This document shows, piece by piece, positions 48,518 through 61,467 of a DNA stretch of 64,000 nucleotides (within the stretch, counting starts at the first letter, position 1; every line of letters starts with the position of its first letter). Location of the stretch: contig OX031066.1 of NCBI GenBank assembly GCA_943736015.1, forward strand, positions 4,898,245-4,962,244, given 5' to 3'. The notes below the pieces were generated by a model that saw only the letters and a list, made by a program, of their open reading frames with translations, was not told the DNA's origin and did no database searches. This DNA is from Tridacna crocea (Eukaryota; Mollusca; Bivalvia; Cardiida; Cardiidae). Position numbers and translations under genes: made by a program.

Positions 48518-50370
48518 TTGAAAGGACCAAAACAAGGTCTTCTGCCACCTTGTTTTCTTGAATTTTGGCCCTTTTTCAGTGAAATCTGGCATGTGTGGAT
48601 GGTGCAAGCCTGGCAGTTTGCCAAGGACTGCACAGCAGCCTTTAAAAAAGACTTTAAATCCACTTTTATGCCGTTTTTTGTTCACTGTTTTTCTATTGAT
48701 ATATTAGGGCGCCATTTTGTTTGGCTGACTGGGCCCATTTTGATTTCTTAAAGCCTCTCTGACTGGCAGGCCGGGCCCAATTTTGAATTTCTCACAGCCT
48801 CTCTGATTGGCTGTTGGCACCCATTCTGATTTCCTAAAAGCTTCTGTGATTGGATAATTTCACAGAGGGATGAGATTTGATTGGATGATTGGGAGGGGGG
48901 GTATATGTTTATCCTTATTGACCTCTTACCATACAATGACGCCTTTTAACACCCCTAAAAGAGAAGGCTTTGGAAAATAATCTGAGAAAAGGAGACAATG
49001 CAGGTTACCAGCATTTTCTCCTTTTCTCACAATGTTTTCTACCCTATCAAAGAAAATTTTGATTATTAGTTATTCTTACATCTTATTGTATCTTTATGGC
49101 CTATTTTTTATAATTCTTCAAACGAAAACAATATTTTTTTTTTTTTCATCAGAAAAAGTTTCTGCAACAGCAACCGGTTGCTTCTGAATTTTATTTTTTT
49201 GTGCAGCGGTTAAACATGACATTGACTTTTGACTCGCACGGTCACCAAAACTGACCCTGGTATGAAAACAGGGAAATGTTTGATTTACCTTTCTTTGATT
49301 TGTGCAACAGGTTTCAGTTGCCTCCGAAAGTGTCTTTACAATTTCATGCGCAGCACGTAACCGTCTCATATGGGTGAGATGGTCATCGCAACCGAATCAA
49401 TGGCCCTAGTGAGAAAAAACGAAAAAAGAAAAATCCCTATATTTGACTTGAGAAACAGGTGTTGTCTGCTATGAAATGTCCCGTAAGTCGATTTTTTCAT
49501 GTTTTCGCGGATACTTAACTGGCACCTACAAACGGTAGTCAGCGTAAATGGGTTTGTTGTCACGGTATAAAGAGATTGGAGGAAGAAAAAATAGAAATTT
49601 AGTTCCCTATATTTGACTTGGGAAACAGGTGTCGTCTGCTATGAAATGTCCCGTAAGTCGATTTTTCATGTTTTCGCGGATACGTAACTGGCACCTACGA
49701 GACGGTAGTCAACGTAAATGGGTTTGTTGTCACGTACGATATAGAGAGATTGGAGAAAAAAAAAAAAATAAAAAATTCAGTTCTCTTTGTTTGACTTATG
49801 CAACAGGAAGCAGTTGCTACTGAAAAGAGTCTTCATGTCTTTTTTTAGCCACTTGTCACATCATTTTCTGGTGTTCTTGCATGTGCGTAACTGGCACGTA
49901 TGAAACAGTAGTCAACGTAACTGGGTTTCTTGTTGCGCTTTGAAGATATTAGAAAAATTATGCTGCAATTCCTTCCTACTGAAAGAGTTTTCAGTCTTTT
50001 TTTTAGCCACTTGTCACATTGTTTTCTGTGCTTTTCGCATGTGCATAATTGGCACGTATGAGGTGGTAATCAACGTAACTGCGTTTCTTGTCATGGTTTG
50101 AAGCGATTAGAAAAAATAACATTTCAGTTCCCTTTGTTTGATTTATGCAATAGGAAACAATTGCTAAATAAAGAGTTTTCAGTCCCTTTTTTAGCAACTT
50201 GTCACATTAATTTGTGTGTGTGTGTGTGTGTTTTTTTACAGTTTTTTTTACACTGTTCATTGATCATTTTGGCTTATATGAATTTGATGTGGCCCGAATC
50301 AGGAAATCCAATTGAAGGGTAAAGGGGGCATCAAGGGTTTACTTTAAGGGAAGTAACTCTTGCAAGGGGC
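48518..50370. repeat. Unit 27 (1853 bp)
   Basis: Private tttcttaaagcc near 48749, a C to T change that closes the longest recurring + reading frame early. ttttttataattc, C, 13-6, ctgcgtttc, (GT)9. Confidence 0.97.
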
Positions 50371-52220
50371 TTGAAAGGACCAAAACAAGGTCTTCTGCCA
50401 CCTTGTTTTCTTGAATTTTGGCCCTTTTTCAGTGAAATCTGGCATGTGTGGATGGTGCAAGCCTGGCAGTTTGCCAAGGACTGCACAGCAGCCTTTAAAA
50501 AAGACTTTAAATCCACTTTTATGCCGTTTTTTGTTCACTGTTTTTCTATTGATATATTAGGGCGCCATTTTGTTTGGCTGACTGGGCCCATTTTGATTTC
50601 TCAAAGCCTCTCTGACTGGCAGGCCGGGCCCAATTTTGAATTTCTCACAGCCTCTCTGATTGGCTGTTGGCACCCATTCTGATTTCCTAAAAGCTTCTGT
50701 GATTGGATAATTTCACAGAGGGATGAGATTTGATTGGATGATTGGGAGGGGGGGTATATGTTTATCCTTATTGACCTCTTACCATACAATGACGCCTTTT
50801 AACACCCCTAAAAGAGAAGGCTTTGGAAAATAATCTGAGAAAAGGAGACAATGCAGGTTACCAGCATTTTCTCCTTTTCTCACAATGTTTTCTACCCTAT
50901 CAAAGAAAATTTTGATTATTAGTTATTCTTACATCTTATTGTATCTTTATGGCCTATTTTTTTAATTCTTCAAACGAAAACAATATTTTTTTTTTTTTCA
51001 TCAGAAAAAGTTTCTGCAACAGCAACCGGTTGCTTCTGAATTTTATTTTTTTGTGCAGCGGTTAAACATGACATTGACTTTTGACTCGCACGGTCACCAA
51101 AACTGACCCTGGTATGAAAACAGGGAAATGTTTGATTTACCTTTCTTTGATTTGTGCAACAGGTTTCAGTTGCCTCCGAAAGTGTCTTTACAATTTCATG
51201 CGCAGCACGTAACCGTCTCATATGGGTGAGATGGTCATCGCAACCGAATCAATGGCCCTAGTGAGAAAAAACGAAAAAAGAAAAATCCCTATATTTGACT
51301 TGAGAAACAGGTGTTGTCTGCTATGAAATGTCCCGTAAGTCGATTTTTTCATGTTTTCGCGGATACTTAACTGGCACCTACAAACGGTAGTCAGCGTAAA
51401 TGGGTTTGTTGTCACGGTATAAAGAGATTGGAGGAAGAAAAAATAGAAATTTAGTTCCCTATATTTGACTTGGGAAACAGGTGTCGTCTGCTATGAAATG
51501 TCCCGTAAGTCGATTTTTCATGTTTTCGCGGATACGTAACTGGCACCTACGAGACGGTAGTCAACGTAAATGGGTTTGTTGTCACGTACGATATAGAGAG
51601 ATTGGAGAAAAAAAAAAATAAAAAATTCAGTTCTCTTTGTTTGACTTATGCAACAGGAAGCAGTTGCTACTGAAAAGAGTCTTCATGTCTTTTTTTAGCC
51701 ACTTGTCACATCATTTTCTGGTGTTCTTGCATGTGCGTAACTGGCACGTATGAAACAGTAGTCAACGTAACTGGGTTTCTTGTTGCGCTTTGAAGATATT
51801 AGAAAAATTATGCTGCAATTCCTTCCTACTGAAAGAGTTTTCAGTCTTTTTTTTAGCCACTTGTCACATTGTTTTCTGTGCTTTTCGCATGTGCATAATT
51901 GGCACGTATGAGGTGGTAATCAACGTAACTGGGTTTCTTGTCATGGTTTGAAGCGATTAGAAAAAATAACATTTCAGTTCCCTTTGTTTGATTTATGCAA
52001 TAGGAAACAATTGCTAAATAAAGAGTTTTCAGTCCCTTTTTTAGCAACTTGTCACATTAATTTCTGTGTGTGTGTGTGTGTTTTTTTACAGTTTTTTTTA
52101 CACTGTTCATTGATCATTTTGGCTTATATGAATTTGATGTGGCCCGAATCAGGAAATCCAATTGAAGGGTAAAGGGGGCATCAAGGGTTTACTTTAAGGG
52201 AAGTAACTCTTGCAAGGGGC
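50371..52220. repeat. Unit 28 (1850 bp)
   Basis: Normal T-run, C, the shortest A-tract (11-6), gaaac, and an aatttctgtg context with (GT)8, an intermediate between the (GT)4 and (GT)9 forms. Confidence 0.97.
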
Positions 52221-54068
52221 TTGAAAGGACCAAAACAAGGTCTTCTGCCACCTTGTTTTCTTGAATTTTGGCCCTTTTTCAGTGAAATCTGGCATGTGTG
52301 GATGGTGCAAGCCTGGCAGTTTGCCAAGGACTGCACAGCAGCCTTTAAAAAAGACTTTAAATCCACTTTTATGCCGTTTTTTGTTCACTGTTTTTCTATT
52401 GATATATTAGGGCGCCATTTTGTTTGGCTGACTGGGCCCATTTTAATTTCTCAAAGCCTCTCTGACTGGCAGGCCGGGCCCAATTTTGAATTTCTCACAG
52501 CCTCTCTGATTGGCTGTTGGCACCCATTCTGATTTCCTAAAAGCTTCTGTGATTGGATAATTTCACAGAGGGATGAGATTTGATTGGATGATTGGGAGGG
52601 GGGGTATATGTTTATCCTTATTGACCTCTTACCATACAATGACGCCTTTTAACACCCCTAAAAGAGAAGGCTTTGGAAAATAATCTGAGAAAAGGAGACA
52701 ATGCAGGTTACCAGCATTTTCTCCTTTTCTCACAATGTTTTCTACCCTATCAAAGAAAATTTTGATTATTAGTTATTCTTACATCTTATTGTATCTTTAT
52801 GGCCTATTTTTTTAATTCTTCAAACGAAAACAATATTTTTTTTTTTTTATCAGAAAAAGTTTCTGCAACAGCAACCGGTTGCTTCTGAATTTTATTTTTT
52901 TGTGCAGCGGTTAAACATGACATTGACTTTTGACTCGCACGGTCACCAAAACTGACCCTGGTATGAAAACAGGGAAATGTTTGATTTACCTTTCTTTGAT
53001 TTGTGCAACAGGTTTCAGTTGCCTCCGAAAGTGTCTTTACAATTTCATGCGCAGCACGTAACCGTCTCATATGGGTGAGATGGTCATCGCAACCGAATCA
53101 ATGGCCCTAGTGAGAAAAAACGAAAAAAGAAAAATCCCTATATTTGACTTGAGAAACAGGTGTTGTCTGCTATGAAATGTCCCGTAAGTCGATTTTTTCA
53201 TGTTTTCGCGGATACTTAACTGGCACCTACAAACGGTAGTCAGCGTAAATGGGTTTGTTGTCACGGTATAAAGAGATTGGAGGAAGAAAAAATAGAAATT
53301 TAGTTCCCTATATTTGACTTGGGAAACAGGTGTCGTCTGCTATGAAATGTCCCGTAAGTCGATTTTTCATGTTTTCGCGGATACGTAACTGGCACCTACG
53401 AGACGGTAGTCAACGTAAATGGGTTTGTCACGTACGATATAGAGAGATTGGAGAAAAAAAAAAAAATAAAAAATTCAGTTCTCTTTGTTTGACTTATGCA
53501 ACAGGAAGCAGTTGCTACTGAAAAGAGTCTTCATGTCTTTTTTTAGCCACTTGTCACATCATTTTCTGGTGTTCTTGCATGTGCGTAACTGGCACGTATG
53601 AAACAGTAGTCAACGTAACTGGGTTTCTTGTTGCGCTTTGAAGATATTAGAAAAATTATGCTGCAATTCCTTCCTACTGAAAGAGTTTTCAGTCTTTTTT
53701 TTAGCCACTTGTCACATTGTTTTCTGTGCTTTTCGCATGTGCATAATTGGCACGTATGAGGTGGTAATCAACGTAACTGCGTTTCTTGTCATGGTTTGAA
53801 GTGATTAGAAAAAATAACATTTCAGTTCCCTTTGTTTGATTTATGCAATAGGAAACAATTGCTAAATAAAGAGTTTTCAGTCCCTTTTTTAGCAACTTGT
53901 CACATTAATTTGTGTGTGTGTGTGTGTGTTTTTTTACAGTTTTTTTTACACTGTTCATTGATCATTTTGGCTTATATGAATTTGATGTGGCCCGAATCAG
54001 GAAATCCAATTGAAGGGTAAAGGGGGCATCAAGGGTTTACTTTAAGGGAAGTAACTCTTGCAAGGGGC
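52221..54068. repeat. Unit 29 (1848 bp)
   Basis: ttttaatttctc near 52445 (shared with unit 31), ttttatcag near 52846, a 3-bp loss giving gggtttgtcacg near 53427, 13-6, ctgcgtttc, gaagtgatt, (GT)9. Confidence 0.97.
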
Positions 54069-55920
54069 TTGAAAGGACCAAAACAAGGTCTTCTGCCACC
54101 TTGTTTTCTTGAATTTTGGCCCTTTTTCAGTGAAATCTGGCATGTGTGGATGGTGCAAGCCTGGCAGTTTGCCAAGGACTGCACAGCAGCCTTTAAAAAA
54201 GACTTTAAATCCACTTTTATGCCGTTTTTTGTTCACTGTTTTTCTATTGATATATTAGGGCGCCATTTTGTTTGGCTGACTGGGCCCATTTTGATTTCTC
54301 AAAGCCTCTCTGACTGGCAGGCCGGGCCCAATTTTGAATTTCTCACAGCCTCTCTGATTGGCTGTTGGCACCCATTCTGATTTCCTAAAAGCTTCTGTGA
54401 TTGGATAATTTCACAGAGGGATGAGATTTGATTGGATGATTGGGAGGGGGGGTATATGTTTATCCTTATTGACCTCTTACCATACAATGACGCCTTTTAA
54501 CACCCCTAAAAGAGAAGGCTTTGGAAAATAATCTGAGAAAAGGAGACAATGCAGGTTACCAGCATTTTCTCCTTTTCTCACAATGTTTTCTACCCTATCA
54601 AAGAAAATTTTGATTATTAGTTATTCTTACATCTTATTGTATCTTTATGGCCTATTTTTTTAATTCTTCAAACGAAAACAATATTTTTTTTTTTTTCATC
54701 AGAAAAAGTTTCTGCAACAGCAACCGGTTGCTTCTGAATTTTATTTTTTTGTGCAGCGGTTAAACATGACATTGACTTTTGACTCGCACGGTCACCAAAA
54801 CTGACCCTGGTATGAAAACAGGGAAATGTTTGATTTACCTTTCTTTGATTTGTGCAACAGGTTTCAGTTGCCTCCGAAAGTGTCTTTACAATTTCATGCG
54901 CAGCACGTAACCGTCTCATATGGGTGAGATGGTCATCGCAACCGAATCAATGGCCCTAGTGAGAAAAAACGAAAAAAGAAAAATCCCTATATTTGACTTG
55001 AGAAACAGGTGTTGTCTGCTATGAAATGTCCCGTAAGTCGATTTTTTCATGTTTTCGCGGATACTTAACTGGCACCTACAAACGGTAGTCAGCGTAAATG
55101 GGTTTGTTGTCACGGTATAAAGAGATTGGAGGAAGAAAAAATAGAAATTTAGTTCCCTATATTTGACTTGGGAAACAGGTGTCGTCTGCTATGAAATGTC
55201 CCGTAAGTCGATTTTTCATGTTTTCGCGGATACGTAACTGGCACCTACGAGACGGTAGTCAACGTAAATGGGTTTGTTGTCACGTACGATATAGAGAGAT
55301 TGGAGAAAAAAAAAAAAATAAAAAATTCAGTTCTCTTTGTTTGACTTATGCAACAGGAAGCAGTTGCTACTGAAAAGAGTCTTCATGTCTTTTTTTAGCC
55401 ACTTGTCACATCATTTTCTGGTGTTCTTGCATGTGCGTAACTGGCACGTATGAAACAGTAGTCAACGTAACTGGGTTTCTTGTTGCGCTTTGAAGATATT
55501 AGAAAAATTATGCTGCAATTCCTTCCTACTGAAAGAGTTTTCAGTCTTTTTTTTAGCCACTTGTCACATTGTTTTCTGTGCTTTTCGCATGTGCATAATT
55601 GGCACGTATGAGGTGGTAATCAACGTAACTGCGTTTCTTGTCATGGTTTGAAGTGATTAGAAAAAATAACATTTCAGTTCCCTTTGTTTGATTTATGCAA
55701 TAGGAAACAATTGCTAAATAAAGAGTTTTCAGTCCCTTTTTTAGCAACTTGTCACATTAATTTGTGTGTGTGTGTGTGTGTTTTTTTACAGTTTTTTTTA
55801 CACTGTTCATTGATCATTTTGGCTTATATGAATTTGATGTGGCCCGAATCAGGAAATCCAATTGAAGGGTAAAGGGGGCATCAAGGGTTTACTTTAAGGG
55901 AAGTAACTCTTGCAAGGGGC
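54069..55920. repeat. Unit 30 (1852 bp)
   Basis: 7 G, C, 13-6, ctgcgtttc, gaagtgatt, (GT)9. Otherwise at the domain II consensus. Confidence 0.97.
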
Positions 55921-57771
55921 TTGAAAGGACCAAAACAAGGTCTTCTGCCACCTTGTTTTCTTGAATTTTGGCCCTTTTTCAGTGAAATCTGGCATGTGTG
56001 GATGGTGCAAGCCTGGCAGTTTGCCAAGGACTGCACAGCAGCCTTTAAAAAAGACTTTAAATCCACTTTTATGCCGTTTTTTGTTCACTGTTTTTCTATT
56101 GATATATTAGGGCGCCATTTTGTTTGGCTGACTGGGCCCATTTTAATTTCTCAAAGCCTCTCTGACTGGCAGGCCGGGCCCAATTTTGAATTTCTCACAG
56201 CCTCTCTGATTGGCTGTTGGCACCCATTCTGATTTCCTAAAAGCTTCTGTGATTGGATAATTTCACAGAGGGATGAGATTTGATTGGATGATTGGGAGGG
56301 GGGGTATATGTTTATCCTTATTGACCTCTTACCATACAATGACGCCTTTTAACACCCCTAAAAGAGAAGGCTTTGGAAAATAATCTGAGAAAAGGAGACA
56401 ATGCAGGTTACCAGCATTTTCTCCTTTTCTCACAATGTTTTCTACCCTATCAAAGAAAATTTTGATTATTAGTTATTCTTACATCTTATTGTATCTTTAT
56501 GGCCTATTTTTTTAATTCTTCAAACGAAAACAATATTTTTTTTTTTTTCATCAGAAAAAGTTTCTGCAACAGCAACCGGTTGCTTCTGAATTTTATTTTT
56601 TTGTGCAGCGGTTAAACATGACATTGACTTTTGACTCGCACGGTCACCAAAACTGACCCTGGTATGAAAACAGGGAAATGTTTGATTTACCTTTCTTTGA
56701 TTTGTGCAACAGGTTTCAGTTGCCTCCGAAAGTGTCTTTACAATTTCATGCGCAGCACGTAACCGTCTCATATGGGTGAGATGGTCATTGCAACCGAATC
56801 AATGGCCCTAGTGAGAAAAAACGAAAAAAGAAAAATCCCTATATTTGACTTGAGAAACAGGTGTTGTCTGCTATGAAATGTCCCGTAAGTCGATTTTTTC
56901 ATGTTTTCGCGGATACTTAACTGGCACCTACAAACGGTAGTCAGCGTAAATGGGTTTGTTGTCACGGTATAAAGAGATTGGAGGAAGAAAAAATAGAAAT
57001 TTAGTTCCCTATATTTGACTTGGGAAACAGGTGTCGTCTGCTATGAAATGTCCCGTAAGTCGATTTTTCATGTTTTCGCGGATACGTAACTGGCACCTAC
57101 GAGACGGTAGTCAACGTAAATGGGTTTGTTGTCACGTACGATATAGAGAGATTGGAGAAAAAAAAAAAATAAAAAATTCAGTTCTCTTTGTTTGACTTAT
57201 GCAACAGGAAGCAGTTGCTACTGAAAAGAGTCTTCATGTCTTTTTTTAGCCACTTGTCACATCATTTTCTGGTGTTCTTGCATGTGCGTAACTGGCACGT
57301 ATGAAACAGTAGTCAACGTAACTGGGTTTCTTGTTGCGCTTTGAAGATATTAGAAAAATTATGCTGCAATTCCTTCCTACTGAAAGAGTTTTCAGTCTTT
57401 TTTTTAGCCACTTGTCACATTGTTTTCTGTGCTTTTCGCATGTGCATAATTGGCACGTATGAGGTGGTAATCAACGTAACTGCGTTTCTTGTCATGGTTT
57501 GAAGCGATTAGAAAAAATAACATTTCAGTTCCCTTTGTTTGATTTATGCAATAGGAAACAATTGCTAAATAAAGAGTTTTCAGTCCCTTTTTTAGCAACT
57601 TGTCACATTAATTTGTGTGTGTGTGTGTGTGTTTTTTTACAGTTTTTTTTACACTGTTCATTGATCATTTTGGCTTATATGAATTTGATGTGGCCCGAAT
57701 CAGGAAATCCAATTGAAGGGTAAAGGGGGCATCAAGGGTTTACTTTAAGGGAAGTAACTCTTGCAAGGGGC
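55921..57771. repeat. Unit 31 (1851 bp)
   Basis: ttttaatttctc near 56145, as in unit 29. Private ggtcattgcaacc near 56789 (CpG to TpG). 12-6, ctgcgtttc with gaagcgatt, (GT)9. Confidence 0.97.
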
Positions 57772-59616
57772 TTGAAAGGACCAAAACAAGGTCTTCTGCC
57801 ACCTTGTTTTCTTGAATTTTGGCCCTTTTTCAGTGAAATCTGGCATGTGTGGATGGTGCAAGCCTGGCAGTTTGCCAAGGACTGCACAGCAGCCTTTAAA
57901 AAAGACTTTAAATCCACTTTTATGCCGTTTTTTGTTCACTGTTTTTCTATTGATATATTAGGGCGCCATTTTGTTTGGCTGACTGGGCCCATTTTGATTT
58001 CTCAAAGCCTCTCTGACTGGCAGGCCGGGCCCAATTTTGAATTTCTCACAGCCTCTCTGATTGGCTGTTGGCACCCATTCTGATTTCCTTAAAGCTTCTG
58101 TGATTGGATAATTTCACAGAGGGATGAGATTTGATTGGATGATTGGGAGGGGGGGTATATGTTTATCCTTATTGACCTCTTACCATACAATGACGCCTTT
58201 TAACACCCCTAAAAGAGAAGGCTTTGGAAAATAATCTGAGAAAAGGAGACAATGCAGGTTACCAGCATTTTCTCCTTTTCTCACAATGTTTTCTACCCTA
58301 TCAAAGAAAATTTTGATTATTAGTTATTCTTACATCTTATTGTATCTTTATGGCCTATTTTTTATAATTCTTCAAACGAAAACAATATTTTTTTTTTTTT
58401 CATCAGAAAAAGTTTCTGCAACAGCAACCGGTTGCTTCTGAATTTTATTTTTTTGTGCAGCGGTTAAACATGACATTGACTTTTGACTCGCACGGTCACC
58501 AAAACTGACCCTGGTATGAAAACAGGGAAATGTTTGATTTACCTTTCTTTGATTTGTGCAACAGGTTTCAGTTGCCTCCGAAAGTGTCTTTACAATTTCA
58601 TGCGCAGCACGTAACCGTCTCATATGGGTGAGATGGTCATCGCAACCGAATCAATGGCCCTAGTGAGAAAAAACGAAAAAAGAAAAATCCCTATATTTGA
58701 CTTGAGAAACAGGTGTTGTCTGCTATGAAATGTCCCGTAAGTCGATTTTTTCATGTTTTCGCGGATACTTAACTGGCACCTACAAACGGTAGTCAGCGTA
58801 AATGGGTTTGTTGTCACGGTATAAAGAGATTGGAGGAAGAAAAAATAGAAATTTAGTTCCCTATATTTGACTTGGGAAACAGGTGTCGTCTGCTATGAAA
58901 TGTCCCGTAAGTCGATTTTTCATGTTTTCGCGGATACGTAACTGGCACCTACGAGACGGTAGTCAACGTAAATGGGTTTGTTGTCACGTACGATATAGAG
59001 AGATTGGAGAAAAAAAAAAAAATAAAAAATTCAGTTCTCTTTGTTTGACTTATGCAACAGGAAGCAGTTGCTACTGAAAAGAGTCTTCATGTCTTTTTTT
59101 AGCCACTTGTCACATCATTTTCTGGTGTTCTTGCATGTGCGTAACTGGCACGTATGAAACAGTAGTCAACGTAACTGGGTTTCTTGTTGCGCTTTGAAGA
59201 TATTAGAAAAATTATGCTGCAATTCCTTCCTACTGAAAGAGTTTTCAGTCTTTTTTTTAGCCACTTGTCACATTGTTTTCTGTGCTTTTCGCATGTGCAT
59301 AATTGGCACGTATGAGGTGGTAATCAACGTAACTGGGTTTCTTGTCATGGTTTGAAGCGATTAGAAAAAATAACATTTCAGTTCCCTTTGTTTGATTTAT
59401 GCAATAGGAAACAATTGCTAAATAAAGAGTTTTCAGTCCCTTTTTTAGCAACTTGTCACATTAATTTCTGTGTGTGTTTTTTTACAGTTTTTTTTACACT
59501 GTTCATTGATCATTTTGGCTTATATGAATTTGATGTGGCCCGAATCAGGAAATCCAATTGAAGGGTAAAGGGGGCATCAAGGGTTTACTTTAAGGGAAGT
59601 AACTCTTGCAAGGGGC
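57772..59616. repeat. Unit 32 (1845 bp), short-GT unit
   Basis: Private tttccttaaagc near 58090. ttttttataattc, C, 13-6, gaaac, and (GT)4 near 59469. Confidence 0.97.
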
Positions 59617-61467
59617 TTGAAAGGACCAAAACAAGGTCTTCTGCCACCTTGTTTTCTTGAATTTTGGCCCTTTTTCAGTGAAATCTGGCATGTGTGGATG
59701 GTGCAAGCCTGGCAGTTTGCCAAGGACTGCACAGCAGCCTTTAAAAAAGACTTTAAATCCACTTTTATGCCGTTTTTTGTTCACTGTTTTTCTATTGATA
59801 TATTAGGGCGCCATTTTGTTTGGCTGACTGGGCCCATTTTGATTTCTCAAAGCCTCTCTGACTGGCAGGCCGGGCCCAATTTTGAATTTCTCACAGCCTC
59901 TCTGATTGGCTGTTGGCACCCATTCTGATTTCCTAAAAGCTTCTGTGATTGGATAATTTCACAGAGGGATGAGATTTGATTGGATGATTGGGAGGGGGGG
60001 TATATGTTTATCCTTATTGACCTCTTACCATACAATGACGCCTTTTAACACCCCTAAAAGAGAAGGCTTTGGAAAATAATCTGAGAAAAGGAGACAATGC
60101 AGGTTACCAGCATTTTCTCCTTTTCTCACAATGTTTTCTACCCTATCAAAGAAAATTTTGATTATTAGTTATTCTTACATCTTATTGTATCTTTATGGCC
60201 TATTTTTTTAATTCTTCAAACGAAAACAATATTTTTTTTTTTTTCATCAGAAAAAGTTTCTGCAACAGCAACCGGTTGCTTCTGAATTTTATTTTTTTGT
60301 GCAGCGGTTAAACATGACATTGACTTTTGACTCGCACGGTCACCAAAACTGACCCTGGTATGAAAACAGGGAAATGTTTGATTTACCTTTCTTTGATTTG
60401 TGCAACAGGTTTCAGTTGCCTCCGAAAGTGTCTTTACAATTTCATGCGCAGCACGTAACCGTCTCATATGGGTGAGATGGTCATCGCAACCGAATCAATG
60501 GCCCTAGTGAGAAAAAACGAAAAAAGAAAAATCCCTATATTTGACTTGAGAAACAGGTGTTGTCTGCTATGAAATGTCCCGTAAGTCGATTTTTTCATGT
60601 TTTCGCGGATACTTAACTGGCACCTACAAACGGTAGTCAGCGTAAATGGGTTTGTTGTCACGGTATAAAGAGATTGGAGGAAGAAAAAATAGAAATTTAG
60701 TTCCCTATATTTGACTTGGGAAACAGGTGTCGTCTGCTATGAAATGTCCCGTAAGTCGATTTTTCATGTTTTCGCGGATACGTAACTGGCACCTACGAGA
60801 CGGTAGTCAACGTAAATGGGTTTGTTGTCACGTACGATATAGAGAGATTGGAGAAAAAAAAAAAATAAAAAATTCAGTTCTCTTTGTTTGACTTATGCAA
60901 CAGGAAGCAGTTGCTACTGAAAAGAGTCTTCATGTCTTTTTTTAGCCACTTGTCACATCATTTTCTGGTGTTCTTGCATGTGCGTAACTGGCACGTATGA
61001 AACAGTAGTCAACGTAACTGGGTTTCTTGTTGCGCTTTGAAGATATTAGAAAAATTATGCTGCAATTCCTTCCTACTGAAAGAGTTTTCAGTCTTTTTTT
61101 TAGCCACTTGTCACATTGTTTTCTGTGCTTTTCGCATGTGCATAATTGGCACGTATGAGGTGGTAATCAACGTAACTGGGTTTCTTGTCATGGTTTGAAG
61201 CGATTAGAAAAAATAACATTTCAGTTCCCTTTGTTTGATTTATGCAATAGGAAACAATTGCTAAATAAAGAGTTTTCAGTCCCTTTTTTAGCAACTTGTC
61301 ACATTAATTTGTGTGTGTGTGTGTGTGTTTTTTTACAGTTTTTTTTACACTGTTCATTGATCATTTTGGCTTATATGAATTTGATGTGGCCCGAATCAGG
61401 AAATCCAATTGAAGGGTAAAGGGGGCATCAAGGGTTTACTTTAAGGGAAGTAACTCTTGCAAGGGGC
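59617..61467. repeat. Unit 33 (1851 bp)
   Basis: 7 G, normal T-run, C, 12-6, gaaac, (GT)9. No private change noticed. Confidence 0.97.
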
